DNA of 64,000 nucleotides from Brachycybe producta. Lineage: Eukaryota > Arthropoda > Diplopoda > Playtdesmida > Andrognathidae. The DNA lies in assembly GCA_036925085.1 (NCBI GenBank), contig JAUPFP010000075.1, positions 186,001-250,000 of the forward strand, in the 5' to 3' direction. The position numbers were made by a program, and so were the translations under genes. Below the pieces are notes generated by a model, which worked only from the letters and a program-made list of their open reading frames with translations, made no database searches and was not told the DNA's origin. Positions within the stretch are counted from its first letter, which is position 1, and each line of letters begins with the position of its first letter. Positions 49,501 to 60,339 of the stretch are shown here, in pieces.

Positions 49501-50960
49501 ACGAGAACTAGTGTGTTCAACATGGTATGGCCATTGACACCCCAAAATGTACAAGTTCAACTTTCGAAGGATCTAAATAATTTAACTCTCCACTTCAAAA
49601 AAAAATACTTGTTACATTTAACTATTATTGTGTGCATTTTTAGTTATTAATATAAAATAAGTGTTCAATTTTATCATGCCAGTTATTAATAGATGATTCC
49701 CATTATTTAAAACATAAAAAAAAACACCAACAACACACAGTATTCCCAGGCAGTCACCCATCCAAGTACTGACTGGGCCCTACGTTGCTTAACTTTGGTG
49801 ATCAGACGAGAACCAGTGTGTTCAACATGGTATGGCCATTGACACCCCAAAATGTACAACTTTAACTTTCGAAGGATCTAAATAAGTTACCTCCTTACTT
49901 AAAAAAAATACTTGTTACACTCAACTATTATTGTGTGCATTTTCAGTTATTTATATAAAATAAGTTTTCAATTTTATAATACCAGGTATTAATAGATGAT
50001 TCCCATTATTTAAAAAATGAAAAAAATATGCCGACAACAGACTGCATTCCCAGGCAGTCAACCATCCAAGTACTGACTAGGCCCAATGTTGCTTAATTTT
50101 GGTGATCGGATGAGAACCAGTGCATTCAACATGGTATGGCTGTTGACACCCCAAAACGTACAAGTTCAACTTTCGAAGAATCTAAATAAGTTACCTCTCC
50201 ACTTAAAAAATACTTGTTACATTTAACTATTATTGTGTGCATTTTTAGTTATTAATATAAAATAAGTGTTCAATTTTATCATGCCAGTTATTAATAGATG
50301 ATTCCAATTATATAAAAAATGAAAAAAAAATGATAACAACACCCAGTATTACCATGCAGGCACCCATTAAAGTACTGACTGGTCCCAATGTTGCTTAACT
50401 TTGGTGATTGGATGAAAACCAGTGTGTTCAACATGGTATGGCCGTTGACACCCCAAAATGTACAACTTCAACTTTCGAAAGATCTAAATAAATTAACTCT
50501 CCACTTCAAAATAATACTTGTTACACTCAACTATTATTGTGTGCATTTTCAGTTATTTATATAAAATAAGTGTTAAACTTTAATATGCCAGTTATTAATA
50601 GATGATTCCCAGTATTTAAAAAATGAAAAAATATGCCAACAACACCCAGTATTCCCAGGCAGTCACCCATCCAAGTACTGACTGGGCCCAATATTGCTAA
50701 ACTTTGGTGATTGGATGAGAACCAGTGTGTTCAACATGGTTTTTCCATTGACATCCCAAAATGTACAAGTTCAACTTTCGAAGGATCTAAATAATTTAAC
50801 TCTCCATTTCAAAAAATACTTGTTACATTTAACTATTATTGTGTGCATTTTTAGTTATTAATATAAAATAAGTGTTCAATTTTATCATGCCAGTTATTAA
50901 TATATGATTTCCATTCTTTAAAAAATGAAAAAAAAACACCAACAACACCCAGTATTCCCA
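46565..50960 (-). repeat. Strongly diverged 5S-like monomers
   Basis: About 14 units here differ from the main consensus at many more positions: CTTGTTACATTTAACTATT in place of CTTATTACAGTTAACTATT, TTTTTAGTTATTAATATAAA in the spacer, GTGCATTCAACATGG, CCGCATTCCC, CGAAGGATC. Variants are shared by only some units. They look like an older, less homogenised lineage next to the inserted element. The block is duplicated at 54511-58906. Confidence 0.8.
49419..49538 (-). rRNA. 5S-like unit with ancestral-type loop sequence
   Basis: The 5S strand contains CTCGTCCGATCACC, the form usual in arthropod 5S, with both CpGs intact; most other units read CTCATCCGATCACC. Its 3' end is GGCATA followed by a T7 tract. 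Box C has one change (GGATCGG). The copy at 57365-57484 is nearly identical. Confidence 0.6.
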
Positions 50961-51495
50961 GGCAATCACCCATCCAAGTACTGACTGGGCCCAATGTTGC
51001 TTAACTTTGGTGATCAGATGAGAACCAGTGTGTTCAACATGGTATGGCCGTTGACACCCCAAAATGTACAAGTTCAACTTTCGAAAGATCTAAATAAGTT
51101 AACTCTCCACTTCAAAAAAATACTTATTACAGTTAACTATTATAGTGTGCATTTTCAGTTATTTATATAAAATAAGTGTTCAATTTTATCATGCCAGTTA
51201 TTAATATATGATTCCCATTATTTAAAAAATAGAAAAAAATTATGCCAACAACACACAGTATTCCTAGGCAGTCACCCATCCAAGTACTGACTGGGCCCAA
51301 TGTTGCTTAAGTTTGGTGATCAGATGAGAACCAGTGTGTTCAAAATGGTATGGCCGTTGACACCCCAAAATGTACAAGTTCAACTTTCGAAAGATCTAAA
51401 TAAGTTAACTCTCCACTTCAAAAAAATACTTATTACAGTTAACTATTATTGTGTGCATTTTCAGTTATTTATATTGTGACGGACCTTTTTCCACT

Positions 51496-51575
51496 AGTAG
51501 AATCTGCTCTTTTAGTTTAATACGAGCGAGTTTGCACTCGTATTGATAGTGGTTGGCTAGGCCACTAATTCTACT
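51496..51575 (+). other. Three-way-junction-like fold in the solo LTR
   Basis: An 8 bp outer stem (AGTAGAAT at 51496-51503 with 51568-51575) encloses two hairpins: a perfect 8 bp stem AATACGAG at 51519-51544 and a 6 bp stem TAGTGG at 51547-51567. Further stems follow at 51583-51619 (GAGGAC), 51635-51650 (AAGACT) and 51676-51689 (CGGAC). Confidence 0.55.
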
Positions 51576-52033
51576 GGCCCGGGAGGACGATACCAATATA
51601 ACGTCTATTTTATGTCCTCACTAGTCTCTGGCAAAAGACTTCACAGTCTTGAGGATCTTTAATCTCTGTATCTCTCGGACTTTCGTCCGTAAATCTGCCC
51701 TAAGAATCGTGTAAAAATATACTCACTTGTACGTTGCAGGTTTGCACCTGTTGGGACCTTTTTGATGTATCCAAGTAGGTGAAGACCTGCAAATGATGAA
51801 TTCACAATCGCGGAATTTAAGTTTCGAATAAAAAGAAAACACCACTGGTTTAAATATAGAAAAATGGTTTATTTCGCAGATAAAATATAATTTTGGCGAA
51901 CTGGCTTTAAACACAACACATAGAAATATCACTTTGAAAATAATCTTAAAAGAAAAGAACCTAGCCAAAATCGGGCATAGGTTCGGTATTTGGAAAAAAG
52001 CTCTTGAGTACAAAAAAAATGACTCTTTATATA

Positions 52034-52301
52034 CCCTGAGAATCCCAAAGTCGGATTCTCAGGGCCATATTCAACAATTGGTTAAACAATATTTTGGACC
52101 AAATGGACCAATCAAAAGATTGATCCATTTGTCCAAAACCATGATTCATCTCCTGTTGTCACACATAGGTGACAACAGGAGAAACGAAAACAAAATCAAA
52201 CTCTAAACGAATAAAATGAGGGGGGAACGAAAAGATCAGATTGTTATCTCATCACATATGATATCTGGGTCACTTGGTACCAAAAGTACCGAGTGGCCCA
52301 G
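52034..52301 (+). other. Four strong hairpins downstream of the TATA box
   Basis: Hairpins are at 52034-52064 (perfect 12 bp, loop 7), 52092-52138 (8+7+5 bp with one bulge and one mismatch, loop AAAA), 52149-52182 (perfect 14 bp, loop 6) and 52265-52301 (16 bp with two G:T pairs, loop 5). The G:T pairs in the last are allowed as G:U only in plus-strand RNA, which fits transcription from the TATA box at 52028. The AATAAA signal lies in the open stretch between the third and fourth hairpins. Confidence 0.65.
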
Positions 52302-52394
52302 AAGCTACACAAAGTACAGGGTGACGCAAAAAAAAAAACCCCAAAAACGAAAAACGCTAAAGAGCGAAAATAAGCGGCGGGCCCAAACGTCTCA

Positions 52395-55300
52395 TTATTG
52401 TGTGCATTTTCAGTTATTTATATAAAATAAGTGTTCAATTTTATCATGCCAGTTATTAATAGATGATTCCCATTATTTAAAAAATGAAAAGAAATCCACC
52501 AACAACACCCAGTATTCCCAGGCAGTCACCCATCCAAGAACTGACTGGGCCCAATGTTGCTTAACTTTGGTGATCGGATGAGAACCAGTGTGTTCAACAT
52601 GGTATGGCCGTTGACACCCCAAAATGTACAAGTTCAACTTTCGAAAGATCTAAATAAGTTAACTCTCCACTTCAAAAAAATACTTATTACAGTTAACTAT
52701 TATTGTGTGCATTTTCAGTTATTTATATAAAATAAGTGTTGAATTTTATCATGCCAGTTATTAATAGATGATTCCCATTATTTAATAAATGAAAAGAAAT
52801 ACACCAACAACACCCAGTATTGCCAGGCAGTCACCCATCCAAGTACTGACTGGGCCCAATGTTGCTTAACTTTGGTGATTGGATGAGAACCAATGTGTTC
52901 AACATGGTATGGCCGTTGACACCCCAAAATGTACAAGTCCAACTTTCGAAAGATCTAAATAAGTTAACTCTCCACTTCAAAAATACTTATTACAGTTAAC
53001 TATTATTGTGTGCATTTTCAGTTATTTATATAAAATAAGTGTTCAATTTTATCATGCCAGTTATTAATAGATGATTCCCATTATTTAAAAAATGAAAAGA
53101 AATACACCAACAACACCCAGTATTCCCAGGCAGTCACCCATCCAAGTACTGACTGGGCCCAATGTTGCTTAACTTTGGTGATTAGATGAGAACCAGTGTG
53201 TTCAACATGGTATGGCCGTTGACACCCCAAAATGTACAAGTTCAACTTTCGAAAGATCTAAATAAGTTAACTCTCCACTTCAAAAAATACTTATTACAGT
53301 TAACTATTATTGTGTGCATTTTCAGTTATTTATATAAAATAAGTGTTCAATTTTATCATGCCAGTTATTAATATATGATTCCCATTATTTAAAAAATAGA
53401 AACAAATTATGCCAACAACACCCAGTATTCCCAGGCAGTCACCCATCCAAGTACTGACTGGGCCCAATGTTGCTTAACTTTGGTGATAGGATGAGAACCA
53501 GTGTGTTCAACATGGTATGGCTGTTGACACCCCAAAATTTACAAGTTCAACTTTCGAAAGATCTAAATAAGTTAACTCTCCACTTCAAAAAAATACTTAT
53601 TACAGTTAACTATTATTGTGTGCATTTTCAGTTATTTATATAAAATAAGTGTTCAATTTTATCATGCCAGTTATTAATATATGATTCCCATTATTTAAAA
53701 AATAGAAAAAAATTATGCCAACAACACCCAGTATTCCCAGGCAGTCACCCATCCAAATACTGACTGGGCCCAATGTTGCTTAACTTTGGTGATCAGATGA
53801 GAACCAGTGTGTTCAACATGGTATGGCCGTTGACACCCGAAAATGTACAAGTTCAACTTTCGAAAGATCTAAATAAGTTAACTCTCCACTTCAAAAAATA
53901 CTTATTACAGTTAACTATTATTGTGTGCATTTTCAGTTATTTATATAAAATAAGTGTTCAATTTTATCATGCCAGTTATTAATATATGATTCCCATTATT
54001 TAAAAAATAGAAAAAAATTATGCCAACAACACCCACAATTCCCAGGCAGTCACCCATCCAACTACTGACTGGGCCCTATGTTGCTTAACTTTGGTGATCA
54101 GACGAGAACCAGTGTGTTCAACATGGTATGGCCATTGACACACCAAAATGTACAACTTCAACTTTCGAAAGATCTAAATAAGTTAACTCTCCACTTCAAA
54201 AAAAATACTTGTTACACTCAACTATTATTGTGTGCATTTTCAGTTATTTCTATAAAATAAGTGTTCAATTTTATCATGCCAGTTATTAATATATGATTCC
54301 CATTATTTAAAAATTAGAAAAAAATTATGCCAACAACACCCATTATTCCCAGGCAGTCACCCATCCAAGTACTGACTGGGCCCAATGTTGCTTAACTTTG
54401 GTGATCGGATGAGAACCAGTGTGTTCAACATAGTATGGCCGTTGACACCCCAAAATGTACAAGTTCAACTTTCGAAAGATCTAAATAAGTTAACTCTCCA
54501 CTTCAAAAAACACTTGTTACATTTCACTATTATTGTGTGCATTTTTAGTTATTAATATAAAATAAGTGTTCAATTTTATCATGCCAGTTATTAATAGATG
54601 ATTCCCATTATTTAAAACATGAAAAAAAACACCAACAACACACAGTATTCCCAGGCAGTCACCCATCCAACTACTGACTGGGCCCTATGTTGCTTAATTT
54701 TGGTGATCAGACGAGAACCAGTGTGTTCAACTTGGTATGGCCATTGACACACCAAAATGTACAACTTTAACTTTCGAAGGATCTAAATAAGTTACCTCTC
54801 CACTTAAAAAAATACTTTTTACCCTCAACTATTATTGTGTGCATTTTCAGTTATTTATATAAAATAAGTTTTCAATTTTATAATACCAGGTATTAATAGA
54901 TGATTCCCATTATTTAAAAAATGAAAAAAAATATGCCAACAACACCCCGCATTCCCAGGCAGTCAACCATACAAGTACTGACTAGGCCCAATGTTGCTTA
55001 ACTTTGGTCATCGGATGAGAACCAGTGCATTCAACATGGTATGGTTGTTGACACCCCAAAACGTACAAGTTCAACTTTCGAAGGATCTAAATAAGTTACC
55101 TCTCCACTTAAAAAATACTTGTTACATTTAACTATTATTGTGTGCATTTTCAGTTATTTATATAAGATAAGTGTTCAATTTTATTATGCCAGTTATTAAC
55201 AGATGATTCCCATTATTTAAAAAATGATTAAAATACACCAACAACACCTAGTATTCCCAGGCAGTCACCCATCCAAGTACTGACTGAGCCCAATGTTGCT

Positions 55301-58300
55301 TAACTTTGGTGATCGGATGAGAACCAGTGTGTTCAACAAGGTATGGGCATTGACACCCCAAAATGTACAAGTTCAACTTTCGAAGGACCTAAATAAGTTA
55401 ACTCTCCACTTCAAAAAATACTTATTACAGTTAACTATTATTGTGTGCATTTTCATTTATTTATATAAAATAAGAGTTCAATTTTATCATGCCAGTTATT
55501 AATAGATGATTCCCATTATTTAAAAAATGAAAAGAAATACACCAACAACACCCAGTATTCCCAGGCAGTCACCCATCCAAGTACTGACTGGGCCCAATGT
55601 TGCTTAACTTTGGTGATCGGATGAGAACCAGTGTGTTCAACATGGTATGGCCGTTGACTCCCCAAAATGTACAAGTTCAACTTTCGAAAGATCTAAATAA
55701 GTTAACTCTCCACTTCAAAAAATACTTATTACAGTTAACTATTATTGTGTGCATTTTCAGTTATTTATATAAAATAAGTGTTCAATTTTATCATGCCAGT
55801 TATTAATATATGATTCCCATTATTTAAAAAATAGAAAAAAATTATGCCAACAACACCCAGTATTCCCAGGCAGTCACCCATCCAAGTACTGACTGGGATC
55901 AATGTTGCTTAACTTTGGTGATCGGATGAGATCCAGTGTGTCCAACATCGTATGGCCGTTGACACCCCAAAATGTACAAGTTCAACTTTCGAAAGATCTA
56001 AATAAGTTAACTCTCCACTTCAAAAAAATACTTATTACAGTTAACTATTATTGTGTGCATTTTCAGTTATTTATATAAAATAAGTGTTCAATTTTTTCAT
56101 GCCAGTTATTAATGGATGATTCCCATTATTTAAAAAATGAAAAGAAATACACCAACAACACCCAGTATTCCCAGGCAGTCACCCATCCAAGTACTGACTG
56201 GGCCCAATGTTGCTTAACTTTGGTGATCGGATGAGAACCAGTGTGCTCAACATGGTATGGCCGTTGACTCCCCAAAATGTACAAGTTCAACTTTCGAAAG
56301 ATCTAAATAAGTTAACTCTCCACTTCAAAAAATACTTATTACAGTTAACTATTATTGTGTGCATTTTCAGTTATTTATATAAAATAAGTGTTCAATTTTA
56401 TCATGCCAGTTATTAATAGATGATTCCCATTATTTCAAAAATGAAAAGAAATACACCAACAACACCCAGTATTCCCAGGCAGTCACCCATCCAAGTACTG
56501 ACTGGGCCCAATGTTGCTTAACTTTGGTGATCGGATGAGAACCAGTGTGCTCAACATGGTATGGCCGTTGACTCCCCAAAATGTACAAGTTCAACTTTCG
56601 AAAGATCTAAATAAGTTAACTCTCCACTTCAAAAAATACTTATTACAGTTAACTATTATTGTGTGCATTTTCAGTTATTTATATAAAATAAGTGTTCAAT
56701 TTTATCATGCCAGTTATTAATAGATGATTCCCATTATTTCAAAAATGAAAAGAAATACACCAACAACACCCAGTATTCCCAGGCAGTCACCCATCCAAGT
56801 ACTGACTGGGCCCAATGTTGCTTAACTTTGGTGATCGGATGAGAACCAGTGTGCTCAACATGGTATGGCCGTTGACTCCCCAAAATGTACAAGTTCAACA
56901 TTCGAAAGATCTAAATAAGTTAACTCTCCACTTCAAAAAATACTTATTACAGTTAACTATTAGTGTGTGCATTTTCAGTTATTTATATAAAATAAGTGTT
57001 CAATTTTATCATGCCAGTTATTAATATATGATTCCCATTATTTAAAAAATAGAAAAAAATTATGCCAACAACACCCAGTATTCCCAGGCAGTCACCCATT
57101 CAAGTACTGACTATGCCCAATGTTGCTTAACTTTGGTGATCAGATGAGAACCAGTGTGTTCAACATGGTATGGCCGTTGACAACCCAAAATGTACAAGTT
57201 CAACTTTCGAAAGATCTAAATAAGTTAACACTCCACATCAAAAAACACTTGTTACATTTAACTATTATTGTGTGCATTTTCAGTTATTTATATAAAATAA
57301 GTTTTCAATTTTATCATGTCAGTTATTAATAGATGATTTCCATTATTTAAAATATGAAAAAAATATGCCAACAACACCCAGTATTCCCATGCAGTCACCG
57401 ATCCAAGTACTGACTGGGCCCTATGTTACTTAACTTTGGTGATCGGACGAGAACCAGTGTGTTCAACATGGTATGGCCATTGACACCCCAAAATGTACAA
57501 GTTCAACTTTCGAAGGATCTAAATAATTTAACTCTCCACTTCAAAAAAAAATACTTGTTACATTTAACTATTATTGTGTGCATTTTTAGTTATTAATATA
57601 AAATAAGTGTTCAATTTTATCATGCCAGTTATTAATAGATGATTCCCATTATTTAAAACATAAAAAAAAACACCAACAACACACAGTATTCCCAGGCAGT
57701 CACCCATCCAAGTACTGACTGGGCCCTACGTTGCTTAACTTTGGTGATCAGACGAGAACCAGTGTGTTCAACATGGTATGGCCATTGACACCCCAAAATG
57801 TACAACTTTAACTTTCGAAGGATCTAAATAAGTTACCTCCTTACTTAAAAAAAATACTTGTTACACTCAACTATTATTGTGTGCATTTTCAGTTATTTAT
57901 ATAAAATAAGTTTTCAATTTTATAATACCAGGTATTAATAGATGATTCCCATTATTTAAAAAATGAAAAAAATATGCCGACAACAGACTGCATTCCCAGG
58001 CAGTCAACCATCCAAGTACTGACTAGGCCCAATGTTGCTTAATTTTGGTGATCGGATGAGAACCAGTGCATTCAACATGGTATGGCTGTTGACACCCCAA
58101 AACGTACAAGTTCAACTTTCGAAGAATCTAAATAAGTTACCTCTCCACTTAAAAAATACTTGTTACATTTAACTATTATTGTGTGCATTTTTAGTTATTA
58201 ATATAAAATAAGTGTTCAATTTTATCATGCCAGTTATTAATAGATGATTCCAATTATATAAAAAATGAAAAAAAAATGATAACAACACCCAGTATTACCA

Positions 58301-59420
58301 TGCAGGCACCCATTAAAGTACTGACTGGTCCCAATGTTGCTTAACTTTGGTGATTGGATGAAAACCAGTGTGTTCAACATGGTATGGCCGTTGACACCCC
58401 AAAATGTACAACTTCAACTTTCGAAAGATCTAAATAAATTAACTCTCCACTTCAAAATAATACTTGTTACACTCAACTATTATTGTGTGCATTTTCAGTT
58501 ATTTATATAAAATAAGTGTTAAACTTTAATATGCCAGTTATTAATAGATGATTCCCAGTATTTAAAAAATGAAAAAATATGCCAACAACACCCAGTATTC
58601 CCAGGCAGTCACCCATCCAAGTACTGACTGGGCCCAATATTGCTAAACTTTGGTGATTGGATGAGAACCAGTGTGTTCAACATGGTTTTTCCATTGACAT
58701 CCCAAAATGTACAAGTTCAACTTTCGAAGGATCTAAATAATTTAACTCTCCATTTCAAAAAATACTTGTTACATTTAACTATTATTGTGTGCATTTTTAG
58801 TTATTAATATAAAATAAGTGTTCAATTTTATCATGCCAGTTATTAATATATGATTTCCATTCTTTAAAAAATGAAAAAAAAACACCAACAACACCCAGTA
58901 TTCCCAGGCAATCACCCATCCAAGTACTGACTGGGCCCAATGTTGCTTAACTTTGGTGATCAGATGAGAACCAGTGTGTTCAACATGGTATGGCCGTTGA
59001 CACCCCAAAATGTACAAGTTCAACTTTCGAAAGATCTAAATAAGTTAACTCTCCACTTCAAAAAAATACTTATTACAGTTAACTATTATAGTGTGCATTT
59101 TCAGTTATTTATATAAAATAAGTGTTCAATTTTATCATGCCAGTTATTAATATATGATTCCCATTATTTAAAAAATAGAAAAAAATTATGCCAACAACAC
59201 ACAGTATTCCTAGGCAGTCACCCATCCAAGTACTGACTGGGCCCAATGTTGCTTAAGTTTGGTGATCAGATGAGAACCAGTGTGTTCAAAATGGTATGGC
59301 CGTTGACACCCCAAAATGTACAAGTTCAACTTTCGAAAGATCTAAATAAGTTAACTCTCCACTTCAAAAAAATACTTATTACAGTTAACTATTATTGTGT
59401 GCATTTTCAGTTATTTATAT
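52395..59420 (-). repeat. 5S-derived tandem array between the two solo LTR copies
   Basis: About 23 units in the same orientation. The first (to about 54500) are close to the main consensus and resemble 41500-46000; from 54511 the diverged block is repeated. The 29 bp at 52395-52423 repeat the end of the previous arm. Confidence 0.9.
57365..57484 (-). rRNA. 5S-like unit with ancestral-type loop sequence (duplicate)
   Basis: Copy of the unit at 49419-49538, offset 7,946. It keeps CTCGTCCGATC; it differs by reading GAGAACCAG where copy 1 has GAGAACTAG. Confidence 0.6.
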
Positions 59421-60339
59421 TGTGACGGACCTTTTTCCACTAGTAGAATATGCTCTTTTAGTTTAATACGAGCGAGTTTGCACTCGTATTGATAGTGGTT
59501 GGCTAGGCCACTAATTCTACTGGCCCGGGAGGACGATACCAATATAACGTCTATTTTATGTCCTCACTAGTCTCTGGCAAAAGACTTCACAGTCTTGAGG
59601 ATCTTTAATCTCTGTATCTCTCGGACTTTCGTCCGTAAATCTGCCCTAAGAATCGTGTAAAAATATACTCACTTGTACGTTGCAGGTTTGCACCTGTTGG
59701 GACCTTTTTGATGTATCCAAGTAGGTGAAGACCTGCAAATGATGAATTCACAATCGCGGAATTTAAGTTTCGAATAAAAAGAAAACACCACTGGTTTAAA
59801 TATAGAAAAATGGTTTATTTCGCAGATAAAATATAATTTTGGCGAACTGGCTTTAAACACAACACATAGAAATATCACTTTGAAAATAATCTTAAAAGAA
59901 AAGAACCTAGCCAAAATCGGGCATAGGTTCGGTATTTGGAAAAAAGCTCTTGAGTACAAAAAAAATGACTCTTTATATACCCTGAGAATCCCAAAGTCGG
60001 ATTCTCAGGGCCATATTCAACAATTGGTTAAACAATATTTTGGACCAAATGGACCAATCAAAAGATTGATCCATTTGTCCAAAACCATGATTCATCTCCT
60101 GTTGTCACACATAGGTGACAACAGGAGAAACGAAAACAAAATCAAACTCTAAACGAATAAAATGAGGGGGGAACGAAAAGATCAGATTGTTATCTCATCA
60201 CATATGATATCTGGGTCACTTGGTACCAAAAGTACCGAGTGGCCCAGAAGCTACACAAAGTACAGGGTGACGCAAAAAAAAAACCCCAAAAACGAAAAAT
60301 GCTAAAGAGCGAAAATAAGCGGCGGGCCCAAACGTCTCA
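59421..60339 (+). mobile_element. Solo-LTR-like element, 919 bp (copy 2)
   Basis: Copy of the element at 51475-52394 carried by the ~8 kb duplication, not a separate insertion: both flanks match too, including the 29 bp repeat after its end. Three differences from copy 1 were seen (C/A near position 30 of the element, C/T near its end, one A fewer in a homopolymer). TATA box at 59974-59979, AATAAA at 60156-60161. Confidence 0.7.

Larger units (their letters stand above)
41214..51474 (-). repeat. 5S-derived tandem array, middle arm
   Basis: About 34 further ~305 bp units continue the left arm in the same orientation. From about 41500 to 44600 a 1,218 bp four-monomer repeat is clear: the TTTAATAAATG variant is at 41791, 43009 and 44227, and landmarks 42193/43411 and 42474/43692 have the same spacing. 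From about 45500 units become progressively more diverged. Confidence 0.9.
51475..52394 (+). mobile_element. Solo-LTR-like element, 920 bp, hairpin-rich (copy 1)
   Basis: This non-satellite insert starts TGTGACGGAC and ends AACGTCTCA (TG...CA). It has a TATA box at 52028-52033 and AATAAA at 52210-52215, a spacing suited to U3-R-U5, and no coding frame with an ATG, so a solo LTR is the best reading. It is unrelated to the 688 bp LTR. No 4-6 bp target duplication borders it; instead 29 bp of satellite (51446-51474) is repeated immediately after it (52395-52423). Its sequence is unusually dense in hairpins, listed separately. Alternatives are an unclassified structured element or a product of recombination between two insertions. 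Confidence 0.7.
46520..53480. repeat. ~7 kb segmental duplication, copy 1
   Basis: This stretch matches about 54466-61425 with an offset of 7,946 bp (7,945 after a one-base A-run difference near 52331), including the 920 bp inserted element. Only scattered differences were seen, for example C/A at about 51504 and C/T at about 52355. Neighbouring monomer blocks repeat with offsets 8,557 and 8,250, so the tandem unit is ~8 kb with gains and losses of two or three monomers. A third copy begins at 63372 and runs off the window. Confidence 0.85.

Noticed and set aside
51723-52206. Two frames of 90-96 codons inside the solo-LTR-like element, on opposite strands
   Set aside because: Neither begins with ATG, both cross the hairpins and the TATA region, and no protein family is suggested.
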